This document shows, piece after piece, positions 36,431 to 45,008 of a DNA stretch of 64,000 bases. A program made the position numbers and the translations under genes. The first letter of the stretch is position 1; each line of letters begins with the position of its first letter. The notes under the pieces are model-generated. The model did no database searches. It had not been told where the DNA came from and saw nothing but the letters and a program-made list of their open reading frames with translations. This DNA is from Halosaccharopolyspora lacisalsi. GTDB lineage: Bacteria; Actinomycetota; Actinomycetes; Mycobacteriales; Pseudonocardiaceae. The DNA lies in NCBI RefSeq assembly GCF_014137975.1, contig NZ_JACGWZ010000005.1, forward strand, positions 186,001 through 250,000. Direction: 5' to 3'.

Positions 36431-37084
36431 GTGGAAGAGGCATTGCGCAGTCTGGACCGCACCACGCTACGCGAGCGTGCGTTGGTGGCGATACGGTCTG
36501 CGATCGTTTCCGGGCGTTACCAACCGGGCGAACACCTCGGTGAGGTGGAGATCGCCACCCGGCTGTCGATCAGCCGCGGCACGGTGCGCGAGGCCCTGCG
36601 CCACCTGCAGCAGGAGGGACTGGTGGCCCCGGGGGCCCGCGGTATGTTGCGGGTGCGCAGCCTCTCCGCGGAGGAGGTCCGCGAGCTGTTCCGGGTGCGA
36701 GAGGCACTCGAGGGTCTGGCGGTCGCCGAGCTCGTCGCGTCGCCCAAGCGGCCGGACGCGGTCGCGGAGCTGAACGGGGCCGTCGACAAGCTGGACGATG
36801 CTTCGGTCGACCTGGCCGAGCGGCTCGAGGCCGACCTGGCCTTCCACGCGCTGCTGTGCGAGCTTTCGGGCAACTCCATGCTGCTCGACACCTGGCGCCA
36901 TCTGGAGGGGCCGATTCGTGTCGTGGTGATGAGCACGAACAGTGAGCAGCGCAGTGTTCCGATGTCGGCCGCCCACCACCGTCCGATCATCGAGGCCATC
37001 GAGTGCGGTGACGCCGAAGCCGCCGTGGCGGTGCTCAAGGAGCACATGGCGGCCGCGGTCGAGTGCTTGACCGCGGCGGGCTGA
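36431..37084 (+). CDS. GntR regulator, FadR/FCD subfamily
   Basis: A 217-residue regulator. The N-terminal winged HTH (residues 14-70) contains AIVSGRYQPGEHLGEVEIAT, RLSISRGTVREALRHLQQEG. The FCD effector domain has the metal-binding residues expected in DLAFHALLCELSGN and AAHHRPIIEAIECGD. GTG 36431 and GTG 36428 are in frame. TATCAT at 36415-36420 places the transcript start at or next to the start codon, so it may be leaderless. It precedes the split-transketolase operon, which has a perfect palindrome after its promoter sharing TTGACTGT with this gene's upstream region. Confidence 0.93.
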   Translation: MEEALRSLDRTTLRERALVAIRSAIVSGRYQPGEHLGEVEIATRLSISRGTVREALRHLQQEGLVAPGARGMLRVRSLSAEEVRELFRVREALEGLAVAELVASPKRPDAVAELNGAVDKLDDASVDLAERLEADLAFHALLCELSGNSMLLDTWRHLEGPIRVVVMSTNSEQRSVPMSAAHHRPIIEAIECGDAEAAVAVLKEHMAAAVECLTAAG

Positions 37085-37106
37085 CCTCCCCGGTGAAAAT
37101 TCGCCC

Positions 37107-37134
37107 TTGACTTTCCCCGAAGAGCCCTTAGGGT
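37107..37134 (+). promoter_or_regulatory. Promoter of the split-transketolase operon
   Basis: TTGACT (37107-37112) and TAGGGT (37129-37134) are separated by 16 bp. The predicted start is at about 37141, directly before the palindrome at 37147-37164. A 206-bp leader then runs to the first start codon. Confidence 0.6.
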
Positions 37135-37146
37135 TGGCTCTCAACA

Positions 37147-37164
37147 TTGACTGTTAACAGTCAA
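37147..37164. promoter_or_regulatory. 18-bp perfect palindrome, probable GntR operator
   Basis: TTGACTGTTAACAGTCAA is identical on both strands. It sits just downstream of the predicted transcription start of the transketolase operon and 63 bp after the GntR gene. FCD-type GntR proteins bind such AT-centred palindromes, so this is very probably the repression site. Confidence 0.82.
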
Positions 37165-37370
37165 CAGTGATCATGTACCCGGTCGAGGGGAGCGCGATGG
37201 TCGACTCCGGCACCTCCGTGGCTTGTGCCCTGGGAAGCGCTTTCTCCCGGGGATTCGCCCCACGCCGGGTGGGCTTGTCGCCGCGCTGGTGACCGGAAGG
37301 ATCCACCGACCTCCGCGCCGCGGAGCTCGGTGACATCGAAAACCCACCAGAAAGAGGAGGTAGAGCGCTG

Positions 37371-38198
37371 TTGTCGGACAGAGTGCATGCGCTCGAGGAA
37401 TCGGCGTGCCGAATCCGCAGGCACGCCCTGGACATGGGTGAGGCCCAGGGGCAGGGATACATCGGGCAGGCACTGGGGCTGGCCGACGTCCTCGCGGTCG
37501 TCTACGGCGACCGGCTGCGCTTTCAGCCGTGGGATCCGGACTGGCCCGAGCGCGACCGGTTCCTGCTGTCCATCGGCCACTACGCGATCGCGCTCTACGC
37601 GGCGTTGGCGGAGGCGGGCATCGTCGACGTCGCCGAGCTGGAGACCTACGGGGCCGACGAGTCCCGGCTGCCGATGTCCGGCATGGCCTCCTACACACCG
37701 GGAATGGAGATCTCCGGCGGTTCCCTCGGGCACGGCCTGGGCGTGGCGACCGGGATGGCGCTGGGACTGCGCCAGCGGGGAAATCCGGCGCGCGTCTACG
37801 ACCTGCTCTCCGACGGCGAGCTGGACGAGGGCTCCACCTGGGAGGCCGCGCTCGCCTGCGCCCACCACGAACTGGACAACGTCACCGCGATCGTCGACGT
37901 GAACGCGCTGCAGGCCGACGGCCCGACCAGCGGAGTGCTGCGCATCGAACCGCTGACCGCCAAGTGGGAGTCCTTCGGCTGGCGGGCGATCCGCGTCGAC
38001 GGCAACGACATCCCGGGGTTGCTGGCCGCGTTCGACGAGCTGGCCGCGCACCGGGGCTCGCCGTCCGTGCTGATCTGCGACACCCGGGTCGGACGAGGCG
38101 TGCCGTTGCTGGAGAACCGCGAGAAGGCGCACTTCATGCGGGTCGAGTCGCACGAATGGCAGATCGCACGCGATCAGTTGGAGGAGACGTACGCATGA
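37371..38198 (+). CDS. Transketolase, N-terminal (ThDP-binding) subunit
   Basis: A 275-residue half of a split transketolase. ThDP/Mg region: LLSDGELDEGSTWEAALACAHHELDN and IVDVNALQADG; conserved DRFLLSIGHYAIALYAAL and SGGSLGHGLGVATGMALG. The early His of ordinary transketolases (SGHPG/SGHIG) is Tyr here (GQGYIGQALG). TTG 37371 has AGGAGG upstream. Its stop overlaps the start of the C-terminal subunit gene (ATGA). Split enzymes of this kind act in sugar catabolism (apulose-4-phosphate transketolase AptAB, sulfo-transketolase SqwGH). Confidence 0.92.
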   Translation: MSDRVHALEESACRIRRHALDMGEAQGQGYIGQALGLADVLAVVYGDRLRFQPWDPDWPERDRFLLSIGHYAIALYAALAEAGIVDVAELETYGADESRLPMSGMASYTPGMEISGGSLGHGLGVATGMALGLRQRGNPARVYDLLSDGELDEGSTWEAALACAHHELDNVTAIVDVNALQADGPTSGVLRIEPLTAKWESFGWRAIRVDGNDIPGLLAAFDELAAHRGSPSVLICDTRVGRGVPLLENREKAHFMRVESHEWQIARDQLEETYA

Positions 38199-39187
38199 CC
38201 ACGTCCACGAAGAAGCGGCTCACCACCTCGGCGATGATCGCTTCGTTCGCCGACGAGGGGCAGCGCACCACCAGCGCCCCGTTCGGCCACGCGCTCGCGG
38301 GGCTGGCCGAGCAGCGCCCGGAGATCGTCGGGCTCTCGGCGGACCTGGCCAAGTACACCGACATGCACGTGTTCCGCGAGGCCTACCCGGACCGCTTCTA
38401 CCAGATGGGCATGGCCGAGCAGGCGATGTTGGGGACCGCGGCGGGGATGGCCGAGGTGGGGCTGCTGCCCTTCGCCTCCACCTACTCCGTGTTCGCCACC
38501 CGGCGCGCCTACGACTTCCTCTGCCTGGACATCGCCGAGCCGGGGCTCAACGTCAACGTCGTCGGTGGCCTGCCCGGCCTCACCACCGGATACGGGCCGA
38601 GCCACCAGGCGACCGAGGACCTGGCCATCCTCCGCGGGATGCCCGGACTGACCATCGTCGACCCGTGCGATTCCGTGGACATCGAGCAGGCGGTCCCCGA
38701 GCTGGCGGACACGTCCGGCCCGACGTACCTGCGGTTGCTGCGCGGGTCCGTGCCGACCGTGCTCGACGAGTACGACTACCGCTTCCGGCTCGGCGAGGCC
38801 GCCGAGCTGCGCGGAGGGCGAGACGTGCTCATGATCTCCACCGGGCTGATGACGATGCGGGCGCTGCAGGCGGCCCAGGAGTTGGCGTCCGACAACGTCG
38901 ACGTGGCCGTGCTGCACGTGCCCACCATCAAGCCGCTGGATCGCGAGGCGATCCTGCGCGAGGTCGCGGGCGACCGGCTCGTGATGACCCTGGAGAACCA
39001 CGCGGTCGTCGGCGGGCTCGCCGAGTCCGTCGCCTCCTGCCTCGCCTTCGCCGGGGCGGGCAAGCGGATCGTGCCGATCGGGTTGCCGGACGAGTTCCTC
39101 GCCGCCGGAGCGCTGCCGACGCTGCACGACCGGTACGGACTGTCCGCGTCGGCGATCGCGGCGCGGACGCGCGAGGAACTGGCATGA
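38195..39187 (+). CDS. Transketolase, C-terminal subunit
   Basis: A 330-residue partner with the pyrimidine-binding domain (about 25-190) and the transketolase C domain (about 205-325). The cofactor-activating Glu is in RFYQMGMAEQAMLGTAAGMAEVG; FASTYSVFATRRAYDF, GGLPGLTTGYGPSHQATEDLA and IVDPCDSVDIEQ are conserved. It forms the heteromeric enzyme with the preceding gene and transfers a two-carbon ketol unit between sugars. The start overlaps the previous stop by 4 bp and the next gene's start overlaps this stop. Confidence 0.94.
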   Translation: MTTSTKKRLTTSAMIASFADEGQRTTSAPFGHALAGLAEQRPEIVGLSADLAKYTDMHVFREAYPDRFYQMGMAEQAMLGTAAGMAEVGLLPFASTYSVFATRRAYDFLCLDIAEPGLNVNVVGGLPGLTTGYGPSHQATEDLAILRGMPGLTIVDPCDSVDIEQAVPELADTSGPTYLRLLRGSVPTVLDEYDYRFRLGEAAELRGGRDVLMISTGLMTMRALQAAQELASDNVDVAVLHVPTIKPLDREAILREVAGDRLVMTLENHAVVGGLAESVASCLAFAGAGKRIVPIGLPDEFLAAGALPTLHDRYGLSASAIAARTREELA

Positions 39188-40032
39188 TCTCCCCCCGGCT
39201 CGGGTGCAGCACCATCAGCCTGCGCGATCTCCCGTTGCCGAGGGCGCTGGAGCGGATCGCCGAGGCCGGCTTCGCCGAAGTGGACCTCGGCGCGCTGCCC
39301 GGAGTCTGCGAGCACGTGCCGGTGCCACTGCCCCCCGAGGAGGTCGAGTCGATCTCCCGGCAGGTACGGGCGAGTGGGTTGCGGGTGCGCACGGTCAACG
39401 CGGACATCGGCCCGATGGACGACCCCGACCCGGCCGGTGGCGCCCTCGCCGAACACCTCCGCGGTCTGGTCGCGCTGGCGGTCTCGGTGGGCTCCCCGGC
39501 GATCATGCTGCCGTGCGGGGATTACCGGGATCGGCGTCCCACCACCGACTCGGAGATCCGGGCCGTGGCCGACACGGCTCGGCGAGCCGCGGACATCGTC
39601 GCCTCGGAGGGGCTCCGGTTGGACGTGGAGGCCCCGCACTCGATGCGGCTGTGCCACGACACCGCCGGGTCCCACCGCCTGGCCGACGAGCTGGACGGCT
39701 CCTCGGTGGGCATCGTGCTGGACGTCAGCCACGTCGTCGCCTCCGGCGGCGACTCCGCTGAAGCCGCCCGCGCGCTCGCCGACCGGGTGCGTCACGTCCA
39801 CCTCCGTGACGCGGTGCCCGGCGACATCCACCGCAGCATCGGTCGCGGTCACGTCGACTTCGGCGGTTTCGTCTCGGCTCTGGAGGCGGCCGGTTACACC
39901 GGCCACTACAGCCTCGAACTGGAGACCGACGACGTCGGCGACGAGCAGCGCCCGGCCGAGGCGTCCAGGGCGGGCGCCGAAATCTCCCGCCTGCTCGCCA
40001 CCACGCAGGAACGACTCCGCATTGGAGACTGA
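39184..40032 (+). CDS. Sugar phosphate isomerase/epimerase-like TIM barrel
   Basis: A 282-residue xylose-isomerase-like TIM barrel (AP_endonuc_2 family). Metal-site residues appear in LRLDVEAPHSMRLC, VGIVLDVSHVV, VRHVHLRDAVPGDIHRSIGRGHVDF and YSLELETDD. Family members interconvert ketoses or aldoses. Coupled by ATGA to the transketolase subunit, it probably prepares or recycles a transketolase substrate. The sugar is unknown. Confidence 0.9.
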   Translation: MISPRLGCSTISLRDLPLPRALERIAEAGFAEVDLGALPGVCEHVPVPLPPEEVESISRQVRASGLRVRTVNADIGPMDDPDPAGGALAEHLRGLVALAVSVGSPAIMLPCGDYRDRRPTTDSEIRAVADTARRAADIVASEGLRLDVEAPHSMRLCHDTAGSHRLADELDGSSVGIVLDVSHVVASGGDSAEAARALADRVRHVHLRDAVPGDIHRSIGRGHVDFGGFVSALEAAGYTGHYSLELETDDVGDEQRPAEASRAGAEISRLLATTQERLRIGD

Positions 40033-40033
40033 C

Positions 40034-40792
40034 ATGACACAGAACCGCACGGCCGTCATCACCGGAGCCGGCTCGCACCGGGGCATCGGCCAGGCCACCG
40101 CGAATGCGCTGGCCGCGGCGGGTTGGCACATCGCGGTGCTCGACATCGACGAGGCCAGCGCCAAGGAACGGGCCGCGGAAGTGAGCCGGGATCGCGGCGT
40201 GTCCGCGTTCGGAGTCGCCTGCGACGTGACCGATGTGGACCAGGTGGACGCCGCCACCATCACCGTGGAGTCCGAGCTGCCCCCGATCGGCGCGCTGGTC
40301 AACAACGCCGGAATCACGTCGCCGACCCGGTTCCTCGACGTCACCGACGACGAGTGGGACCGCATCTTCGAGGTCAACGTGCGCGGCAGCTACCTCATGA
40401 CCAAGCGGGTGGCCCCGGGCCTGGCCGAGCGCGAGTTCGGCCGCATCGTCAACCTCTCCTCCGTCTCCGCCGAACGGGGCGGTGGTGTCTTCGGAGGCGT
40501 GGCCTACTCGGCGGCCAAGGCGGCGCTGCTGGGCTTCTCCCGCGCGCTGGCGCGTGAGCTCGGGCCCTCGGGCGTGACGGTCAACTCCGTGGCACCCGGC
40601 CTGGTGGACACCGACATCACCGCGGGCAAGCTCGTCCCGGAGCGCAAGGAGGCCATGGTCGCCGACATCCCGACGGGGCGCGCCGGCACCGTCGCCGACG
40701 TCGCCGACGTCATCACCTTCCTGTGCCGCCCGGAATCCAGCTACCTCACCGGGGTCACCTACGACATCAACGGCGGATCGCACATTCACTGA
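40034..40792 (+). CDS. SDR-family dehydrogenase
   Basis: A 252-residue classical SDR: TGAGSHRGIGQATA (NAD(P) loop), NNAGI, NLSSVSAERG and the catalytic YSAAKAALLG, with VAPGLVDTDI. All catalytic residues (N, S, Y, K) are present. It is 1 bp after the isomerase stop. FabG-like polyol or sugar-acid oxidation is likely; L-2-keto-3-deoxy-rhamnonate 4-dehydrogenases belong to this family, so it could link to the upstream enolase/FAH operon. Confidence 0.93.
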   Translation: MTQNRTAVITGAGSHRGIGQATANALAAAGWHIAVLDIDEASAKERAAEVSRDRGVSAFGVACDVTDVDQVDAATITVESELPPIGALVNNAGITSPTRFLDVTDDEWDRIFEVNVRGSYLMTKRVAPGLAEREFGRIVNLSSVSAERGGGVFGGVAYSAAKAALLGFSRALARELGPSGVTVNSVAPGLVDTDITAGKLVPERKEAMVADIPTGRAGTVADVADVITFLCRPESSYLTGVTYDINGGSHIH

Positions 40793-41248
40793 AGTCGGGT
40801 GATTCGGACGAATTGTTCGTGGTGCGTCCACGCTGCACCGATCTCGATAAATCCCGGCGGGAAACAGCGGTCGCTTTTCGCGACCGAGAGGCGGGGGCCG
40901 ATAGTCGGCGGATGGTGTTCGAGACTCCGGCGGTGCGTTCCGAGAAGGTGACCGCCGTGGAAATCCTCGCGGATGGCGTGCTCTTGATCGCACTTTCCTC
41001 GCAGGCAGAACAAGTTGCTGACCAGCACGGACCAATGACCGCCATGAACACGGCCTCGTCGTCGACGAACCGCGGTATCAACTCCGCCGATCACGACTCA
41101 CGACAACGAGTCCCCGTCACGGGGAACACGGGCTGAAATCCCGTCATTCACGCCGGAATCAACCCGCTTCGCGTTCACCGCCGCAATCCCGGCGGTGGCA
41201 ACATTGTTCACCCGCCTCGACGTCGAGGCTCACGGAAAGACACGCGGT
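40793..41248. other. 456-bp gene-free region before the GntP permease
   Basis: A hairpin with arms CGGTCGC (40868-40874) and GCGACCG (40880-40886) may terminate the transketolase operon. The remainder presumably carries the permease promoter. Open frames in it have no family features. Confidence 0.45.
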
Positions 41249-42586
41249 ATGTCTGATTCACTCATATTGCTGCACACCGCTCTCGCGGTGGTCGGCATCG
41301 TGCTGCTGATTGTCGTGGCACGCATCAATCCGGTGATCGTCCTGGTACTGGGTTCGCTGTACCTCGGACTGGCCACCGGCCTCGGGTTCGAGGAAACCAC
41401 CACGGCCGTCGCCGAGGGATTCGGCGATCTCATGACGGACGTGGGGCTGATCATCGGATTCGGGGTCCTGCTCGGTTCGCTGCTGTCCACGACGGGAACG
41501 TTGCAGCGCATCGTCGAATTGTTCCTCCGGATCTGCGGGCGCGGCAAATCGCCGTACGTGCTCGGTGTGGCCTCCGGCGTCGTGTTTCCGGCGATCTACT
41601 TCGACGTGGCGCTGGTGATGCTGGCGCCGATCGCCAGTTCGGTGGCCGCTCGTACCGGTGTCGGGATCGCCGTGGTCGGTGGTGCCCTGGCGATCGGCCT
41701 CGAGGTCGGACTGCTCATGGTGCTGCCCGGAGCCGCTGCGCTGGCCGGTGCCGGAGCCCTGAACGTACCGCTGTCGACGATGCTGTTGTTCGGGATCCCG
41801 GTGGGCGTCGTGGCCATCGTCGTCGGTGTGTTCCTGCACAGCGTCCTGATGCGGCGGACCTGGGATCCCTCCAAGGACGAGAGCACCAACAACGGCGGCG
41901 TGGACGGCATGACCGTTGCCGAGGCCGAGCAGCCGCGCCGTCGTCTTCCCCTGCCGGTGATGCTGTTGCCGGTCCTGGTGCCCCTGGCGCTGATCGTGCT
42001 CGGCACCGTCGCCGAGACGGCCGAGCTGAGCAGCGGCCTGATCGGTTTTCTGTCCGACCCGGTCGTGGCCCTGCTGATCGGTCTGCTGCTCGCCTGCGCG
42101 ATGACCGTGTACATGCTCTCGCGCGATGCCGTGGAGAAGGCGTTGAGCAAGGGGGCGGCGACCAGCGGGACCATCCTGCTGTTCACCGGTGTGGCCGGTT
42201 CGCTGGGGGAAGTGATCAGCCGAACCGGCATCGGCGACATCATCTCCGGCCTGTTCCAGACGAGTTCGTTGTCCCCGTTGCTGCTGGCGTGGGTCGTGGC
42301 GGCACTGCTGCGCCTCGCGCAGGGATCGGGATCGGTCGCCGCGATCACGGCGGCCACCCTGCTGGCACCGGTCGTGGGAGGGCTGGACGCGGCCGCCGTC
42401 CTCGTGCTTCTCGCCGCGGCGGCCGGGGCGAGTTTCGGCGGGCACGTCAGCGACAACACGTTCTGGATGTTTCGCACCCTGCTGGGCCTCTCCACGCGAG
42501 GAGCCTTCCAGGTCTACACCGTGTCCCAGTCGATCATGTCGGTCGTCGCGCTGGTCGTGGTGCTCGGACTCGGCGTGTTCGTGTGA
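41249..42586 (+). CDS. GntP-family gluconate/organic acid:H+ symporter
   Basis: A 445-residue permease with about 12-13 TM helices. GntP features: GFGDLMTDVGLIIGFGVLLGSLLSTTG, GVVFPAIYFDVALVMLAPI, RLAQGSGSVAAITAATLLAPV and HVSDNTFWMF. GntP members import gluconate, 2-keto-3-deoxygluconate or related sugar acids. ATG 41249 follows GGAAAGA. Placed after the two sugar-acid operons, it is the obvious uptake system for their substrate. Its 3' end overlaps that of the convergent activator gene by 73 bp. Confidence 0.93.
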   Translation: MSDSLILLHTALAVVGIVLLIVVARINPVIVLVLGSLYLGLATGLGFEETTTAVAEGFGDLMTDVGLIIGFGVLLGSLLSTTGTLQRIVELFLRICGRGKSPYVLGVASGVVFPAIYFDVALVMLAPIASSVAARTGVGIAVVGGALAIGLEVGLLMVLPGAAALAGAGALNVPLSTMLLFGIPVGVVAIVVGVFLHSVLMRRTWDPSKDESTNNGGVDGMTVAEAEQPRRRLPLPVMLLPVLVPLALIVLGTVAETAELSSGLIGFLSDPVVALLIGLLLACAMTVYMLSRDAVEKALSKGAATSGTILLFTGVAGSLGEVISRTGIGDIISGLFQTSSLSPLLLAWVVAALLRLAQGSGSVAAITAATLLAPVVGGLDAAAVLVLLAAAAGASFGGHVSDNTFWMFRTLLGLSTRGAFQVYTVSQSIMSVVALVVVLGLGVFV

Positions 42587-44016
42587 GCCCTCGGCCGGTC
42601 GGGGACGCGTATGCCGTACTGCGTGATCTTGCGGTAGATCGTCGCTCGGCTCATGCCGAGGACCTCCGCGGTACGGGTGACCGTCGTTCCCGGCTCGGCC
42701 AGGCAGCGCACGATCTCGTCGCGCTCGAGGGTCTCGATCCGGGACAGCGTGCGGGTCGGCCCGCACAGCACCTCGGGAGCCAGGTGTCGGACGTCCACGA
42801 CATCGCTCCTGGCCGCCGCCTCCAGGACGACTCGGCGGAGCTGCTCGACGTTGTCCGGCCAGTGGTAGGCGCGCAACGCGCGCACCGCCGCCGGGGTGAA
42901 CCGGATCTCGCGGCTGCGGGCCCGCTCGGCGAGGTGCTCGGCCAGCGGGAGAACGTCGTTCGGCCGTCGCCGCAGCGGCGACAGCTCCACCACCGTGTCG
43001 ACGTGCGGGGTCAACGCCTCCGGGATCGTCGCCGCCCCACGTGCGGTGACGGTGAGTGGTCGCCGCGTTTGCGCCGCGACGATCCCGGCGAGTTCGGTCG
43101 CGCCCCACGACGGCAGGGCGTCCACCCCGGCGGCGATGACCCCGGTGTTGTCCTTGGCCAGTTCGGGAGTCCACAGCGCGAGCCACGACTCGATCTCGCG
43201 CGGGTCCGGTGGCCGGGCGTGGAGGATCCGACCGTGCGGCTGCGCGCGTCGGAGCGCCGTGACCAGCAGCGCGGTCTTGCCGACTCCCGGTTCCCCGGCG
43301 ACGCCGACCGACAGTCCCTCGGCCAGCGCCGCTTCGACCTCGGTCAGCGCGGCTCGCCACGTCTCCGACAGCTCCGGCGCGGACCCGGAACGTGCCGCGG
43401 AGACCCGGAAGACCTCGCCGCGCGGGGTGGGGCGTGGTTCCACACCGGAACCGCGGGCCCGCATCAACGCCGAGGTGTGCCCGGCCGCGGTCTTCGCCAG
43501 GGCCAGCAGCAGGTTCGCGGACCGCTGTGACCAGGTGGTCAGGTTGACGCTGCCGAGCAGCCACCCGTGCACGGGATCCAGGACCGGCACGGCCGCGCAG
43601 GTGTACTCCCACAGTCCGGTGCAGTAGTGTTCGTCGCCGCGGACCAGGGACGGCATCCGGTCGGCCAGCGCGAGGCCGAGTCCGTTGGTGCCGGCTTCCC
43701 GCTCGGAGAAGGCGAACCCGGGAGCGAGGTAAGTCCGGTCGAGGGCTCTGATCAGCGTGCGGTCGTGGCAGGTCCGGTCGAGCACGTGACCGTCGTGGTC
43801 GGTCAACATCAGACTGACCGGTTCGTTCGCGAGCGTTTCGTCCAGATCGTCCAGGACTCGCCGGCCGCACTGGAAGAACAGCGACTCGTCGTCGACGGCA
43901 CCGGTGTAGACCGGATGGACCTCTTCCAGTGGTGCCCCGTAGTGCCGGCTGCGCTGCCAGGACGCGGACAGTCGTGGTGCGGAGGCGACCGGCGTGCCGC
44001 CCGCGTACTCGTCCAT
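42514..44016 (-). CDS. AcoR/MimR-type activator (GAF, AAA+, Fis HTH)
   Basis: A 500-residue regulator. GAF-type sensor domain at about 40-190 (SLMLTDHDGHVLDRTC, REAGTNGLGLALAD, GSVNLTTWSQRS). AAA+ core at about 235-420 with Walker A GEPGVGKTALL. C-terminal Fis-type HTH GTTVTRTAEVLGMSRATIYRK. The GAFTGA sigma-54 contact motif is absent, as expected in actinobacteria that lack sigma-54; the actinobacterial forms (MimR of mycobacteria) activate alkane or acetone monooxygenase operons. GAGGAG precedes the ATG. It is divergent from a MIP18-family gene with a palindrome between them. No monooxygenase genes are nearby. Confidence 0.9.
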   Translation of the reverse strand: MDEYAGGTPVASAPRLSASWQRSRHYGAPLEEVHPVYTGAVDDESLFFQCGRRVLDDLDETLANEPVSLMLTDHDGHVLDRTCHDRTLIRALDRTYLAPGFAFSEREAGTNGLGLALADRMPSLVRGDEHYCTGLWEYTCAAVPVLDPVHGWLLGSVNLTTWSQRSANLLLALAKTAAGHTSALMRARGSGVEPRPTPRGEVFRVSAARSGSAPELSETWRAALTEVEAALAEGLSVGVAGEPGVGKTALLVTALRRAQPHGRILHARPPDPREIESWLALWTPELAKDNTGVIAAGVDALPSWGATELAGIVAAQTRRPLTVTARGAATIPEALTPHVDTVVELSPLRRRPNDVLPLAEHLAERARSREIRFTPAAVRALRAYHWPDNVEQLRRVVLEAAARSDVVDVRHLAPEVLCGPTRTLSRIETLERDEIVRCLAEPGTTVTRTAEVLGMSRATIYRKITQYGIRVPDRPRAHTNTPSPSTTTSATTDMIDWDTV

Positions 44017-44090
44017 TCGCGCACCTCTCCTCGGCTCCACCGTGCCCGCACCAACTGTGACACAAGCGTTACATAAGGTGATGACCCCGT

Positions 44091-44105
44091 GTCTCAAATT
44101 GAGAC
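44091..44105. promoter_or_regulatory. Inverted repeat GTCTCAA-A-TTGAGAC
   Basis: A perfect 7-1-7 inverted repeat midway between the AcoR-like gene and the divergent MIP18-family gene. It is the best candidate binding site for the Fis-type HTH of the activator. Confidence 0.62.
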
Positions 44106-44189
44106 GCGCGATCTCCCCGCGGTCGGGAGTCGGCTGTCTATCCTCTCCCACCGGATGCGCCGAGAGCGCCACGTGGAAAGGAGGCGGCG

Positions 44190-44912
44190 ATGCATTCCGA
44201 GAGCGGCGACTCCTGCTTCACCGGCGATGCTCGCCTCGCGGTGTGGGACGCTCGATCGAGCCGCGCACCGCGGCGGTGGTCGGGCATGCGGATTCCCGAG
44301 CAGGATGTCCTCGTCGCGCTCGGTGCCGTTGTCGATCCCGAGCGCAACGAACCGATCACCGATCTCGACTTCGTCCGTTCGCTCGAGGTCGACGGTGGCC
44401 GGGTCACCGTGCACCTGTGGTTGCCGACCTCGTTCTGCGCGCCGAACCTCGCCTACCTGACGGCCTCGGACGTCAAGGACGTGCTCACCGACCTGTCGTG
44501 GACCCGTGCGGTCACCGTCGAGCTCGACGACCACCACGACTCCGAGGTGATCAACCGCGGGCTCGCTGCCGATGCCGGTCACCGTGGCGCGCTCGGCGCC
44601 GACGAGCTGCTGCTCATGTTCCGTCGCAAGGCCCACGCCGCCGCGCTGGAACGGGTGCTGATCGGGATGCTGCGTGCCGATCCGGGCATCGCCGAGACCG
44701 AACTGCACCGCGTCACCATCGCCGACCTGCCCGCTGGCGGCGCCACCCGCGCCCTGTTGCGTCGTCGCGCCGCCCTCGGGCTGGGGAGCGGCGGCGCGTT
44801 GCCGGTGCTGGTCGACGAGAACGGCAGGCCGTACCAGGCCGGGGAGATCCCCCTGTGGTTGCGACGGGCGCGCTTTGCCCGCGTCCCGGCAGGCAGTAGT
44901 TCCCGTTTCTGA
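44190..44912 (+). CDS. MIP18 (DUF59) family iron-sulfur assembly protein
   Basis: A 240-residue protein with an N-terminal MIP18/DUF59 domain (residues 35-115: VLVALGAVVDPERNEPITDLDFVRSLEV, VHLWLPTSFCAPNLAYL). The conserved Cys lies in SFCAPNLAY. The C-terminal half is unassigned. In actinomycetes such genes accompany propane/acetone monooxygenase clusters and help metal-centre assembly; here the monooxygenase is missing. AAAGGAGG lies 7 nt before ATG 44190. Probably the target of the divergent activator. Confidence 0.83.
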   Translation: MHSESGDSCFTGDARLAVWDARSSRAPRRWSGMRIPEQDVLVALGAVVDPERNEPITDLDFVRSLEVDGGRVTVHLWLPTSFCAPNLAYLTASDVKDVLTDLSWTRAVTVELDDHHDSEVINRGLAADAGHRGALGADELLLMFRRKAHAAALERVLIGMLRADPGIAETELHRVTIADLPAGGATRALLRRRAALGLGSGGALPVLVDENGRPYQAGEIPLWLRRARFARVPAGSSSRF

Positions 44913-45008
44913 TGTCCTGGTGTCGGCAGCCGCGGCGCGCTGTCACGGCAGGGCGCTTTCCCGAGGGGTCGAACACGATTCCGGAAAACACCGTTACACT
45001 CCGTGCCC

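Noticed and set aside
41258-44065. A 900-codon minus-strand frame across GntP and the activator
   Set aside because: It reads low-complexity His/Gln/Arg sequence; the true genes here have clear domains in other frames.
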